This document shows positions 35,501 through 46,407 of a stretch of DNA of 64,000 bases, one piece after another (within the stretch, counting starts at the first letter, position 1; every line of letters starts with the position of its first letter). The notes beneath the pieces were generated by a model, which saw only the letters and a program-made list of their open reading frames with translations, made no database searches and was not told the origin of the DNA. The stretch spans positions 9,315,730 to 9,379,729 of the forward strand of contig OZ022578.1 in NCBI GenBank assembly GCA_963669155.1. Reading direction: 5' to 3'. The DNA comes from Arbacia lixula. Lineage: Eukaryota; Echinodermata; Echinoidea; Arbacioida; Arbaciidae. A program made the position numbers and the translations under genes.

Positions 35501-38500
35501 AACTACCATTGAAAAACTGTCTTCCGAAAAAAAAAAAAAACGATTTGCATAATACAGACATACAACCCTGTTGTTCAAAGAAAGAATCAATGGTCATTTC
35601 CAGGGCCATGTTGCATAAGGTTTTCAATCATTGTAACTTATCATCAATGGTAATTACCATGACAATAGCTAATGAGCTCTTATTATTACACCTGTTGCCT
35701 CGGTAGTTACCATCGAGGGTTAGTTACAGTAATTGGACACCTTGATGCAGCATGGACCAGCTCACCTTGTGAGGTAGTTTGTAGAACCAGCAGCCTGGGA
35801 TCTGGACCGCTTTAACAGGCAATCTACCGCTGTGGGTTGGACCATGACCCGCACTCCCCTGCAAACAGGTGCAATCAAACATATATCATCAACATGTCAT
35901 ATATTCATCTTTCTATTGGGTCGATATACAGTTAAACCTGTCTATAGCAGCCACTCAAGGAAAGTGGCAAAAGTGACCACTAAAGACAGATGACCACTAT
36001 TAACAGGTGACCACAACTATAGACAGGTAGGCAAATATTTTAATTTTTGCCCCCCGGTAATGCCTGATTAGGGTTAAGACACATGATACACATACCTTGA
36101 CTTGCTTCTCATCTAGAGTTTCCTCCTCCTCCTCCGTGTGGTCATCGAGTTCTCCATCAGATACACGCCTTTGCCTCTTCTCCACCAGTGCCTCTAGGCT
36201 CCTAAGTCAAATCAAACATGAACAAACAAGGAGTGAACACAACTTAACCATACTCTCAAAATCAATAGATTTTTTTTTTCAATTACCAGCAGAATGATAG
36301 GAAAGTGAAGAAAAGAGAGGAAAGGGAAAGTGAGAGGAAGGCAGAAAATGAGTGTAGGGATTGGGGGGGGGGGGGGGGCTCTAGACTACAAAATATTTGG
36401 CAATTGTTACTACTGTTGAATTAATCCAATTTAAACATTGAGAAACCACTTTTTTGAGAGGTAACCCCTCAAGTACTCAACTCTTTACCGGTACTATTTG
36501 TCCTCACTCATTTAGCACCTCCCTCACTGAGCACCTCTTTTCAGAGCTTTTTGGTATGAATCAACCCTATAGTCTTCTTCAGGAATGCACAGTAAACCTC
36601 ACCTTAACCATTAACATGCTACTGGTGGATTAAATCACAATCAATATACACAAATCCCTTAGGGCAGCATTTCATCTGCCATACTGTACAAAGGCTCCAA
36701 CTATCCTCACTATGCAGGTACCTGCCTTGAAGAAACATGTCAACATCTCTTACTTGAGTGGAAAATCAGGCCCAGATGAGTTGTGATTGGCCTTGCTGGG
36801 TCTCCCTGGCACAAGGTAGCCCCATCCATGCTTACTGGTGTAGTGCAGTGGGTAGCCATCCCAGGTCAGCCGCAGCAGCTTAGGTGTGACTCGTGTCTGG
36901 GGGCTGAGCAGGGATGGGCCCGGCGACCAGTCGTCATGGGAACGACGCCGGCACAGCTCTCTGTACCACCTATGGTAGGAAGTGGGAATGATTTCACTCA
37001 TGAACACATACACAATCATATGAACCCATTCTTTACTGAACCCACACGCATGCAGGCTGTGTTTTCTCCACTCACATACTAAGCAGCACGACTCCCATAC
37101 AATCTGCTGTTTGGACAATATAAAACAAGTTATAAATAACTGTTTGGACAAGATAAAACAAGTTATAAATAATTATTTATTTTGGACAATATAAGACAAG
37201 TTATAAATAACATTCTAATACTTTATAGGATATAATTAAGACCCATCCTTTTGGTTATTGTAGTTCCAAAGCACATTTTGGCATCCTACCTGGACAAGCG
37301 TTCACAAAGCCAGAAAATCTAACCGTGGGCAACATATTAATCAGATCACCTCTCAGAAGCAATTCCTTCAACCCTACAGCTTTCTCATAGAGAATACTTC
37401 ACAAAGAGAACACAATCAAAGAGAAGGATTAAATGGCTGCTCACTGTCTTCAATCTCCTCAGGATTATCAATCCAGAGAGTAAGTGGTTACAGAAAATCC
37501 CTTGTAGGCAGTACTGAAGTTTACATATTTTTCTATTAGACTAGTTTTTATCACTGGACTTGCATGAAGCCTTCCAAAAGTTGGCAAATAAAGAATGAGT
37601 TACTGAGTTACCACTCTTTAACATTCAATATTTGTGGAAACATTTAATATATCCTGTACAAGTTCACTTACAATCACACATTTGGACACTCAGTACCTCA
37701 TGATCACAAGGTTTGGCTTTCTCTTTTATCAGATGGTAATCGTATTTCATAGAGTTTCCCATCTGAGAAATTGTTTTTAGCGAGCCAATTTCTTCCTATC
37801 AGAAGAATGGTTTTGTTGTACTCGAGTCAAATCAAATCCGCAATGGCAGTCTGCTGACGAAATTGCTGTGGCTTACAAACAAGCAAATCAATACATTCAT
37901 AAGGGATTTTTTTTTTAAACAATAGATGATTAAATACATTGTGAGGTATACATTTTACAAGATCATCAGTCAATAATAATAATTACCAGTTTGTCGGTTT
38001 TATTGATACTTTTTTCTTTTTAAAGAACCCCCCCCCCCACACACACACACACACACACACACAACCTAAAAAAAATGAGAGAAAAAAAGAAGAAGACAAA
38101 GACAACGTAAGAACATGTGCAGAGTTGTACTCACGCAGGATAGCCCATCATGTGCTGGTTGACCTTTGGGATTCTGTCAGCTGTCTGCAAAACATCTCCT
38201 ACGTAACTCTCCTCCTTCTCCTCCTCCTCCTCTTCTTCTTGCAATTTTTTTTCTTGTTCCTGCTCTTCTTGCTTCTCCTTCTTTGACTTCTTGGTGGGAG
38301 GTGCTTTCTTCAGCCTGTAGTCATCGGCTGACCAGTCCAATTCCCACAGCCATGGATCTTCAGCAAACCTTCATGCAGGAAATCATAACAAAATAATAAT
38401 AGCTCCATTGCAAAAATGTCTTTCACAGTATTCATGATTGTAAACATCAATAGATCATAATTTGCTGTGAAAAAAAGTCCATCTCCTTGAACTCTTTATG

Positions 38501-41500
38501 CACCATTGACGTATTGCATTGGTAATACACATCATTTCCATAGGAAAGTATGGAGTCTAGAAGAGAAGGAGTTAAGGTCACTGCAAATGACACACCCTAT
38601 TCAGTCTTATGCATCTGCACTTCTCTGAATCGCAGGACTCGGTCATTTGCGTAGGTCTGTGAAGTAACATTTCCAGTCATAGGCCCTTCTGACTGCTGAA
38701 TGGTGGCAAAATCGTGTCATCAGTGGTGGCTTTAAATGCTACACATAAAGCCAGTCACAGGTTTTATGTTCTTATACAGAGAATTATAACAAAATATCTA
38801 CTCTAAGGTATTTGTTACTATGTTATCATGTCTTAATCCATGGACTCAAAATGGCCTGGGGAGCAACTTGCTGCCTGGTTGCCGGTTCAAATCCTTTGAG
38901 TTCATGATTTTTGTCTGACTTCTATTTCGTTCATTACATGATGAATTGAACTATCCTTACTCCTCGGGGTATACCTTAAATTTCTTTTCAGAATTGAAAT
39001 GACCCTAGAAAGCTTAAGAAAGCTTCCTACTTGTTTTGATGAAGGAGGTTGCAGGCATCATTGGCAATGTGCATGAGAGACTGCTTCATCTCCTGCTGCA
39101 GGGTATCATACGTCTCCTGAGACTCCTTGAGGTACCGCTCCCAGCTCCGGTTCACTGGCAGGTATGCCTGCCCCATCTCCAGCATGGCTGCAAAGGTCAC
39201 AGGGTGCGGAAATCTGCGGAAAATTGGAAACAAAACGTGGCGGACAGTCTTTTAGTAGGATACCATTTCTCAAACACTTCCTTAGATGCATCATTCCCTG
39301 CCCCCTATCTAGCATGGTCGCAGAGATCATAGGGCATGGAAGTTACAACAAATTGGAAATGCCACAACACGCCAACTCTCTTTGTTTCGGGTACATGAAT
39401 TTTGTTGAATGTGGGAAACAAGCCTTGAACACCTCCTATTATTCAATACATACTCCTGGGACATTGCTCGAATGGTGCGCACCTGCAGCAGATGGCAAAC
39501 CTCACTTATGTCTTTACTCCAGATCCAGGGAGTTCTGCTGACATGGGAAATAAACATAATTCTGCACAAAAGATCTTCCATTAATGAACATTTCAACACA
39601 TGAGAATTGTACTGACAGCATCTTATTTTCCATCTACAGTCAAACCTGCCAATTAATACCACCCCAAGGAAAGCAGAAAGAGTGCATGGTCATTAGCTTG
39701 TTCTTTACTGAGCACGCATAAAGACAGGCTCGCTTTATCCCCACTCAGATACTAGGCAGTAAGAATCCCATACAATCTGCATGTTAGATAATAGAACACA
39801 GGCTATAAATAAACTTGAAATACCCTATACAGCACAATTAAACCAACTTTCATTTGGTTACTGCCGTTCCATAACAAATTTTGGCATCCTTACTGGACCA
39901 GGGTTCACAAAGCCAGAAAATTCAACAGTGAGCAACGGGTTGTGCAAACAGCTCTGAAGGGACCAAAGTTGAGTAGTCTTTACAGGCAGCTGGTCTTCCT
40001 ACAGTGGTCAATATAGACAGGCTTGACTGTATCACATCACTTAGGGCATATCATACCACATCATGTTACTCATATACATTTTCAAATTCATATTTCCCTC
40101 CTTGACAGCCTTACCTCTCAAAGAACATGGGCAGCAGCTTGCTAAAGACCTCATGCGTGGCAGCCACGTCTTTGGCACAGTACGTCATCAGGTTCTGCAT
40201 GCACACACAAACAAGGAAAGGAAGCAGCAAGTCACTTCCAACACTCAGCTTGAACAGTGTAGCCAGCAGGTCACATTGGCACCTCCTGTGGAGCCCAACT
40301 AAAACTCTCAAAATACCTAGCTTGTGTGCATTGCATGAACTTTAAGCACCGCTGCTACAGGGTGGTTATGCTACCATTTTGATACTCCATTGACCACCCT
40401 GTGTCCACCTGACTCTTCATAGCAAGCACTCACCTGGAAGTCAGCCCTGATGTCTTCCATAGAGCCACTGACAAAGACATCCCTCATGGCCTTGTCCAGA
40501 GTGTTGTTGTCTTCGCTGTAGAGCTGGTAGACGTCGGCAAGGTTATTGGGGCTGCTCTCAGCCAACCAGGCAGTGGCCTAGGGTGTGGAAACATGCTTGG
40601 TTAGCTTGGGAATAAAAACTGGCATCGGGTTTTATCACATATTTACTTGCTGAACAGAGAATGGTCTACTATTTTTGTCATTGCGGTTATGCACAGCAGC
40701 AGTGCAACGTGTTGGGTTACTTGTGTGGTGTGTATAGATAGCACAAACAAATAAATAAGGACTCGCGTCAGACATCTACCTGAAGTGTAGGTTAGTTTTT
40801 GTTCCAGTTGAGCCAGTCTGACGCATTGTTTTTTTTCCAGCACTTCCCCAGATGAATCCTTGAGCATTGGTTGGTTTATTTCAAATTGTTGCAACTTTTT
40901 ATGTGCTGGTGCAGGAAGATATTGTGTATGAAAGTTGTAGGGACTTTAATGTGCTTTGGGGATGCCGTTTTTACTGACACCCAAGGCTGTGATCTTCAAA
41001 CATTATTTTTTATTCATCCCCTGTTTTGCATGCTTATAAATACTCTTGTTTATACTGTTTACAACAATATGAATGTCATGTGTAGCAGGGGATCTAAGCT
41101 TTCCTGTGGCACCAAAGTCATACATTGTTAGTTTGAAAGAGGCCCATTTTCAAGCTGATGAATTGCTTTCTAAAAAAACAGGATGTGTGGCCATGCATGC
41201 CTAATGAGCTCCTTACTGTAGGGCTGGGTTGAATTTCTATAGAAAAGGTCCACAGAGGTAACCTCATCTCCATGAATAGGTTATGTTATGTTGAAATGTG
41301 TTGTAGATTTATTTAAAAGAATATGCCTGCCACAGGCTCTAATCTTTCTTTGCATCTGCAGGCTATTGTGGAGCCAGTGAAAGGTCACATTCTTTATGAA
41401 TGAACAGGAAGTGACAAGCCCACAGCACTTCCAAACCATCTATAGGCAATTATGGGACAGATCAATTGAAAACTGGTGAAAACTGGACAACGTACAAGCA

Positions 41501-44500
41501 CAATAAACAGGACAGGAGTTAATTTCTACAGAAGAGATTACCGAGTGTTTCAAACAATAAAGCCACCATGTACATGAATATGGTGAATGGGTTATAAACA
41601 TTACTCTGAATCTCCTACTGCACTCCATCCTACACTAAGCTCATAGAAACTAGATTGTGGTGTAACAAGTGTTCCATTAAAATATTATGTTTGTATCCTT
41701 TGTTGGATAAATACAGCTTCATAGAAACATGTTTGCGAGCGATGCATTTCTTGAATAAAGTAAAATAAAATATGAAAGTGTTGTCTTGTCAATAAAAACA
41801 TACATTATAAATGGACAATAATGTACCTGTATTGTGCATTTATGAAATGAAACTAAATCAATACATTTTTTATTCAATTGTGAGTATTGGATCATATTTT
41901 TTGTTTCAAATAACCACAGAAAGCACAGCATACTATATATGCATTTATGAGAAGATGTATGATGCACATAGACAAAACGATAGAAAAGCACAAGAAAATT
42001 AAGAAGAGAATGATTGAGACAGAGGGAAAATCAAAGAGACTGGGAAATAAAAAGGTAAAGAAACAAGGGGAAAAAGAGAAAAAGAAGAGCAAAAAGAAGA
42101 ACCAGGAAGAAAATATCGAATAGCCTGGAATCGAGGCAGTCACCAAATATAAAACAGTAATAAGAAAAAGTCTATTTGTTATGTCTGTTGTTCTGTCATT
42201 CATGCAAATATCCAAATGAAAATGGTAATGAAATATGCTTGGAGAATAATTCATATCATAACTCAAATCAATCATAAATCCATGATTAAATGTTCATACT
42301 TCATACAAGACAACTTTTGAAAAGGAAGGTACACTTTTTTAAACTCTCTCTGTAGTTGTAGAATCTGGATGAGAAATATCCCAACATGCATGCATGCTAC
42401 TTACAGGTGGACCAAACGATTTCTTGTTGTGCTTCTTCTTGAGCCAGGGGGCAGCAGTCGCCTCTGCGCCTCGCTGCTTGACATTCCACAGCGCCCTCTG
42501 TAGAGATGTCTGCCCTGAGACACACATATGAAGACTCAGTGTGTCGAGGAAGCGTGTCTTGGTGCCCTGTGTGAAAGATGATGTGCATCGTCCAGTTCAT
42601 TAGGAAAACAACTTTATTACACAACTGAATGTATTATGCCTATACTGCCCTTTTTGGACAAAAGGAATCAAGCAACAAATAACTCAAATTGAAGTTATAG
42701 GTACTCTTATATTGAACCTTGTATTCCTTACTACCAGACAATATCTGGAGAAGAAATATTCATCCTGCTGCGAGATATTCAAGGTAACATGATTTCGTGT
42801 TGCACTGATGCCAATGCAAGTGACAGACATATTTTGAGAAAGAAACCCACTTGGAGAAAATATTGCTCCTTGACAAAGCTCCTGTCGAAGCTGACGTTGT
42901 GTCCAATCACAAGTCTGGGAGTCCACTTCTTGTCCGGGGGCTTGGTGAAATTGGCCTTGGTCTCCAGGGGAATGAGGTCTGGTAAAGCAACTCTCTGAGA
43001 CAGTGAGAGGTGCTCCTCAATCAGACGGTGGCTACACCAAGAATACCTGCAAGGCAAAAAAACGTTGAAGTCTTATATGTGATCCTTGATATTTAAACAG
43101 TGTTTTGATTTGCACAAAATGGTGTGTTTCTAAACAGTGTTTCTGAAATCCTATACATGTAACCATGTTTTGAAACACTGTTTATTCAACGTCACAATGC
43201 GTTGCAAAGAAAACCCATATTTTACTTGGAATTTTGCCAGGGAACAGCAGGGGACAAACTGCGCAAAATGGGCTCTGCAATGGCATGCTCTGTTTGACCG
43301 TGTTTCTAGCCAAAACAAATATATTGTAAACACATCTGATTTGCTCTTCTAGGAATACTGTTCAAAACACAAACTTAAATGCAACCTGTGGGAGAAATTG
43401 CCTCTGATCAAGGGGGAACTTTACTCCCAGTACTGCCAAGTCTGATATCCAGCAAAGTTATGTTGAATGTTATAATGAGTCTAACTAAAAATAACTGGTC
43501 ATTGAATAAACCTGTATCACTCAAAGATTCATACCAAGCATTTGAAGAAGCAGCTACTGCCATCGTTGGAAAGTTGCCCTCTGCCATGCAGCACTCCATG
43601 TCAAACACAATATTGTGATCATCAGGAAAGCTGACTGAGACAGGTTCTTCATCGTAGACATACCTATTTGGAAATATAACTCAAACTTGTATTACATCTT
43701 TATGCTGTTATGGTATTACATGCTTAACATAAAAAGTATACATAATAAATAATGCAGTAAGTGTAACATCAATTTTGCTTTGTAGTTCATCTGTAAGAGA
43801 GAACCCAACAACAGCATGTATTTAACACTGGCCAAATAATGAAAACAAGTTGAATCTTGAATTTTTTTGTTCATTTACAGGATGGAGCACGCTATCCTTT
43901 CTACTGGGTGTATGCCTAAAATTTCTTTGGAAATTGAAATTACCCCAGGAAGCCCTTTCACTAAGTTGAAACTTAACAGAAAAAGACACCCTGTTCGATG
44001 TTCGTCACACTTTTATTTAGCCAACTTCATGGTATGACCTAGGAATCTCAAGGCTTTACCAATACTCACTTGGTCCATCCCTCCTGAAAGACCCAATCTT
44101 CTGGCATGGGAGGGGGTGTGGTCTCAGCCAGCTGCTGAGCCATCTCCAGGTACACTGCACTCTGCTTCTGGGCCAGGATCTGGAAGTGCTCATCGATGTT
44201 TGCCCCCAGCAATCTTGGCAGCTTCAAGTCCACATCTGGGAGAAGAGAACCCTCCTTCCCCCATAACCCATGCTTCTGAAGGTGCTTGGTGGTTCGTTCA
44301 AACAACTCGTCATGCTTGGGGTTGGGAGGCAATACCAGGTCTTGAGACCTGGAAGACTTCCGTTCCTTGGGTCTGAAGATTTGTTGGTGCAGGCGCTTAG
44401 AGAGCATTTGAATGTTGATTGCATTTAACCTCAGCTGGGAAAGTTCATCTGTAGAATTTGCACCTGCTGATTCTGGTTCAGTTGATGGCACTGTGCTTCT

Positions 44501-44740
44501 CCGAATTTCATCTTGAGACAATTCAGCAACTTGTTCAGAACTGTCACTACATGTTAATGTTGTTGATAATGGATGATGTGGCACTGTTGATATCAATGAA
44601 GAGTCTGGGATAGGGAAGGCCCTTCTCTTCCCCTTGATGTGGTGGCAGGATCCACAAATATTTTTTGGAAGAAGCAATCTACTGTAGCTACACAGATGGA
44701 CTGCCATCTCGAATGCTTCTCGTCTTATCCTGGACAACAT
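23158..44740 (-). CDS. POLG: DNA polymerase gamma catalytic subunit (whole gene)
   Basis: POLG replicates and proofreads mitochondrial DNA with the PolG2 accessory subunit. I place 22 coding exons on the minus strand; every exon joins in phase and the sum is 3726 bp, 1241 aa plus TAG, against 1239 aa in human. The start at 44740 ([16 protein letters not shown]) gives a basic, acid-poor leader fit for mitochondrial import. The end is KQAAMAS then TAG at 23158-23160. No frameshift or internal stop was seen. The vertebrate polyglutamine leader is absent. Details are in the three partial entries. Confidence 0.98.
23461..24263. mobile_element. MITE-like element with internal 157-bp tandem repeat
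   Basis: Perfect 12-bp terminal inverted repeats, TGTCTCGCCCAC (23461) and GTGGGCGAGACA (24252). Inside is a unit of exactly 157 bp at 23727, 23884 and 24041 (third copy cut at about 24139), followed by a GGACGACGGAC simple repeat to 24218. Each unit has ATGACCTTTGACCT-type motifs. No ORF of note. It lies in the last POLG intron and directly abuts the element at 24266. Confidence 0.75.
24266..25151 (+). mobile_element. CGGA/TGACC repeat family, copy 2
   Basis: The same family as 3373-4331: start TAGAGCAATTCGACTG, end GTGGCGGAGGCAT, with a CGGA/TACG tract at 25066-25105. Perfect TGACCTTTGACCT occurs at 24448, 24769, 24929 and 24936 (the last two overlap). It was inserted next to, or into the edge of, the preceding element, in the last POLG intron. 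Confidence 0.75.
25745..26100. repeat. Dispersed repeat family D, copy 2
   Basis: CAGTCAAAGGATGTCAATTT and CCCACTGTGCATCACACATG match the copy at 16980. The right half (CACATGTGTAACGCACAATG ... GTACTGAATTATT) is an inverted version of the same motifs, so the element folds back. POLG intron 20. Confidence 0.55.
26110..26400. repeat. (TAA)n microsatellite and GAGGCCTGGTGG inverted pair
   Basis: A TAA run (26113-26134), then GGTTATTTATCTGCGCTATAC and AGCGCTTACAATC, a common marine-invertebrate dispersed repeat by appearance. GAGGCCTGGTGGCCTC (26249) and GAGGCCACCAGGCCCC (26347) form inverted arms next to POLG exon 20. Confidence 0.45.
27463..27685. repeat. About 55-bp tandem copies starting in POLG exon 19
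   Basis: CTCATTGAACATAGCC at 27463 (inside exon 19) recurs in changed form at 27520, about 27570, 27621 and 27651, each followed by a CAAATGATTGAAAAT-like string. The exon 19 acceptor (27486) is in the first unit, so the intron side is built of decayed copies of the exon edge. Confidence 0.7.
27829..28766 (+). mobile_element. CGGA/TGACC repeat family, copy 3
   Basis: Start CTAGAGCAATCGTGGCAGTC; end TTGCGGAGGTAT after a GGAC tract at 28699-28718. It has the same internal repeated block as copies 1 and 2 with some pieces lost near the left end. It lies in POLG intron 18 just before exon 18. Confidence 0.72.
30310..30545. repeat. Purine-only GA-rich tract
   Basis: About 235 bases with almost only A and G on plus (GAGAGAAAGA units). 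It lies in POLG intron 15, 5' of exon 16 on the minus strand, so the transcript carries a long pyrimidine run. Open frames seen here are low-complexity artefacts. Confidence 0.9.
30700..31515 (+). mobile_element. LINE reverse-transcriptase tail fragment, split by an insertion
   Basis: Plus-strand codons at 30711-30855 give [15 protein letters not shown], then W.P, then [12 protein letters not shown] in another frame: the end-of-ORF signature of many non-LTR retrotransposons (WAGH.ARR.D.RW ... RW.DDI). The continuation TARDR, then [12 protein letters not shown], appears at 31440-31505, after about 575 bp of foreign DNA (30861-31436). Stops and frame changes show it is an old 3' fragment. It is oriented opposite to POLG, within its intron 15. 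Confidence 0.7.
30861..31436. mobile_element. Foldback insertion inside the LINE fragment
   Basis: It splits two parts of the LINE tail that should be adjacent. It holds a repeated CpG-rich motif (ACGCGTCCTAGTAACGCGCG at about 31090 and 31115) and a long palindrome, GAGACGAACTTATCACTTCC (31283) against GGAAGTGATAGTTCGTC (31376), with arms of about 37 bp. No ORF or clear target duplication. Confidence 0.55.
32805..33012. mobile_element. 208-bp MITE with TACTGTATA ends
   Basis: Inverted ends TACTGTATATGCCATATAT and ATATATGGCGTATACAGTA. The interior has repeated TTCGCGAA motifs. TA-type ends suggest Tc1/mariner or PIF-like mobilisation. It lies in POLG intron 13, abutting the next repeat. Confidence 0.7.
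33013..33441 (-). mobile_element. CGGA/TGACC repeat family, copy 4 (truncated, inverted)
   Basis: The reverse-complement of the left half of the family: AAAGGTCAAAGGTCAATAAAC at about 33207 and TCAAATTGCTCTAG at 33421-33434. The right half, including the CGGA tract, is missing. POLG intron 13. Confidence 0.65.
33510..38368 (-). CDS. POLG: POLG exons 8-13: spacer with accessory-interaction region
   Basis: Exons: 38135-38368, 36754-36969, 36096-36201, 35766-35858, 34851-35008, 33510-33681. Exon 8 begins [12 protein letters not shown] and has a long Lys/Glu run ([11 protein letters not shown]). Exon 9 has [20 protein letters not shown]. Exon 10 is short and very acidic ([13 protein letters not shown]) and poorly conserved; exon 11 resumes with [12 protein letters not shown]. 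Exon 13 has [11 protein letters not shown]. In animals this region binds the accessory dimer and sets processivity. Exons 12 and 13 both have duplicated acceptors upstream. Confidence 0.96.
33673..34075. repeat. 72-bp minisatellite at the POLG exon 13 acceptor
   Basis: TAAGGG recurs at 33731, 33803, 33875, 33947 and 34019, an exact period of 72. The unit includes a copy of the exon 13 3' splice site: exon edge CTGAGAACTACCG (33675-33687), repeats CTGAACACTACCCG. Each repeat therefore offers a TAG|TGTTCAG-like decoy acceptor on the minus strand. Confidence 0.85.
34970..35097. repeat. 71-bp duplication over the POLG exon 12 acceptor
   Basis: A 57-bp block beginning CTTGGCCAGTGGGCTGCC at 34970 is repeated at 35041 with almost no change. 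It holds the first 39 bases of exon 12 plus its acceptor. The upstream copy has an intact AG at about 35080, so two near-identical exon starts exist in tandem. Confidence 0.88.
35929..36035. repeat. Fragment of the TACAGTCAAACCTG MITE family
   Basis: ACAGTTAAACCTGTCTATAG at 35930 and CTATAGACAGGT near 36019 are inverted ends; GTGACCACT-type motifs lie inside. A miniature relative of 39637-40029, between POLG exons 10 and 11. Confidence 0.55.
37020..37560. repeat. Dispersed repeat with a 35-bp tandem part, related to 39690-39930
   Basis: TTCTTTACTGAACCCACACG, TCCCATACAATCTGC and TTCACAAAGCCAGAAAAT match the interior of the MITE at 39637. Between them TTTGGACAA(T/G)ATAAAACAAG is repeated three times (37111-37200). 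POLG intron 8. Confidence 0.55.
38030..38063. repeat. C tract followed by (AC)n
   Basis: A microsatellite about 70 bp from POLG exon 8. Confidence 0.9.
39031..44740 (-). CDS. POLG: POLG exons 1-7: leader, N-terminal domain, 3'-5' exonuclease
   Basis: Exons: 44070-44740, 43535-43663, 42851-43046, 42405-42566, 40434-40577, 40115-40194, 39031-39213. Exo I is [11 protein letters not shown], with the metal ligands at about residues D245 and E247 (human D198, E200). Exo II is [12 protein letters not shown]321. Exo III is [14 protein letters not shown]443. [17 protein letters not shown] and the VNRSWERYL...EMKQSLM stretch follow the vertebrate order. All three proofreading motifs are intact, so the enzyme should edit. 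Exon 1 alone encodes 223 residues, of which about the first 40 are likely presequence. Confidence 0.97.
39637..40029. mobile_element. MITE with CAGTCAAACCTG ends
   Basis: Ends CAGTCAAACCTGCCAATTAA and AATATAGACAGGCTTGACTG are inverted and flanked by TA on both sides, fitting Tc1/mariner-type mobilisation. Body 393 bp, no transposase. POLG intron 6. Confidence 0.72.
40600..42404. other. POLG intron 4
   Basis: The 1.8-kb intron is AT-rich. A purine-rich plus-strand stretch at 41985-42115 (AAGAAGAG type) explains the long minus open frame there. I recognise no gene or element. Confidence 0.5.
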
Positions 44741-44799
44741 CCATGGGCTTCCAGATTATGTTCTTGAATGCATTTCATGCAGAAAGTATGACTGGCCAT
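44725..44799 (-). CDS. Upstream ORF overlapping the POLG start
   Basis: On the minus strand an ATG at 44797-44799 opens 24 codons (MASHTFCMKCIQEHN...) ending TAA at 44725, past the POLG ATG (44738-44740) in another frame. It counts only if the 5' UTR includes this stretch; an acceptor-like CCCAATTAG directly precedes it. A second out-of-frame ATG is at 44744. Confidence 0.35.
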   Translation of the reverse strand: MASHTFCMKCIQEHNLEAHGCCPG

Positions 44800-44934
44800 A
44801 CCTAATTGGGATACAAAAGATGCAAATTATAGTTTTACATGAAAGATTTCTTAATGGAAGGCATTTAGTTTTGGTTACACCAGTTTAAAACCATATGTGG
44901 GGAGTTTGGTGTAAACACTCATAAATGCATGGTG

Positions 44935-45175
44935 TCAAAAATGGCAGTTTTGGAAAAATGCTTTTTAAAAAGTTACAACTAGAATCACCCTGAAATTTAC
45001 ACATCATGAAGTTGAATGTTGTAGAGGTAGATTTTGTGACATTTTATCATTTTTTTTTTAACAATCCTTTGAATATTGAATATTTTCACTTTGGATAAAT
45101 TAATTTTGATCTCCAAATATATCAGATATATAATTCAGAACACAATACCCATTGTCTCATTATGCAGAAGCATCC
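44935..45175. repeat. Dispersed repeat family D, copy 3
   Basis: AAATTTACACATCATGAAGT and TTCAGAACACAATACCCATT match the family at 16980 and 25745. It sits between the POLG start and its likely promoter. Confidence 0.5.
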
Positions 45176-45345
45176 TGCATTATTGTTTCAAACAGGGCCC
45201 TTGGATGTGCTAGGTGCAGCTCCAAAGATGCTCAATCAAACTCAAAGGCCACCTGGATCTGGTGCTCAAGTGGCCACGAATCCACCTTACGAGTTAATTA
45301 ACGGCAAACCTTATTTTTCATACATGGCCAGCGCTAGACCAAAAA

Positions 45346-45560
45346 ATCAGTCTCTGTAGGACGTTGGATCCACTCAGATTGCATCTAGCTCCTCTGAACA
45401 CCCCTACCTAATTTGTAATTTCCATTAAAGAATGCCCCGAATGAGACGGTTACTCCACTAGGTCAGCGCAAGCCAGCTCCAGCCAACGTCACAGCCTCTA
45501 GCGGGAGGCTGAATCGCCGGGCGCGGGCGGGCTGGGAAACGGCAGTAACGCGGACACAGT
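45346..45560 (-). promoter_or_regulatory. GC-rich 5' region of POLG, resembling that of the TAF1C-like gene
   Basis: A GC-rich block (45510-45545, GCCGGGCGCGGGCGGGCTGG) is about 800 bp upstream of the POLG ATG. Its flank 45346-45460 aligns with 10106-10260 (CTCTGTA.., CGTTGGATCC/TCGTTGGATTC, ATTGCATC, GAATGAGACGGTTA/CAGTTA). This suggests a promoter plus an untranslated first exon on the minus strand. Confidence 0.4.
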
Positions 45561-46347
45561 CACAGATCAGATATCATGCCATCATGGACATGATGCCATC
45601 AAGATGGAAATAAAAACAGTCCAATTCACTCACGTCTGAACTACGTTAAGACATGTAACTTATTTACCGTAGATTTACCGTAGTCTGTATACCTCTACTA
45701 ACCATTATTCGTTGGGCTCTAACACTTGGTTACAGCTAGTGAAGCACAGCGCACAGTCAGTCAGTATACCGCACGTGTATGTAAACATGGAACGTGAAAG
45801 AAACTTTTAAGCATGCAGTGTGCATGCAGTGGTGGGCTTGGACATCCGCGGGCCTGGGTGTCCGCCACACGGAATCATTGTTCGCGCGTTGGTTGTGTCC
45901 TATCAAAGAAAAACTCGATCATAATTCAAACATTTATTATAATAAAGCGTGATGATGAATGTCAAAAGCATACCATAAAAATGACTTATGGTTTGATGCT
46001 CAGGGCCGGCGTTTAGCGGATGTCAACCTGGAAAAAAAAAAATGTTTACTATTGCCCATTTGTCTCTATGTTTTGGTTATTATCACATTACATTCATGAA
46101 TGAGGGAAACACCATAAAGATCATTGTACTCAGTCCTTCAAACTATACACCAGTACTTAAGATAATGAATAATTTTCACTTATTGTATTTATCATATTTT
46201 GGTACTAGTTAATGATCCAACAAAATCTGTAATTTGTAACGGCATCACCAATATTTCTTAAACGAAAGCACATTGACTAAAATCAACAAAATATGTGAAC
46301 ATCGTGTTTGCATTAATCGATGCATAAAAATATCCTATAATCCTCAC

Positions 46348-46407
46348 ATGTTATATTTTACTTTTGGGAACTATGTTTATATAGTTCCAAAAAGTAAAAT
46401 ATAACAT
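46348..46407. repeat. Near-perfect 27-bp-arm palindrome
   Basis: ATGTTATATTTTACTTTTGG ... and its reverse complement, with one mismatch and a loop of about 6 bases. AT-rich; it could extrude as a cruciform or mark a foldback element. Confidence 0.85.

Noticed and set aside
41892-42275. 127-codon minus ORF in POLG intron 4
   Set aside because: Caused by a purine-rich plus strand; Phe/Ser/Leu low complexity with no domain.
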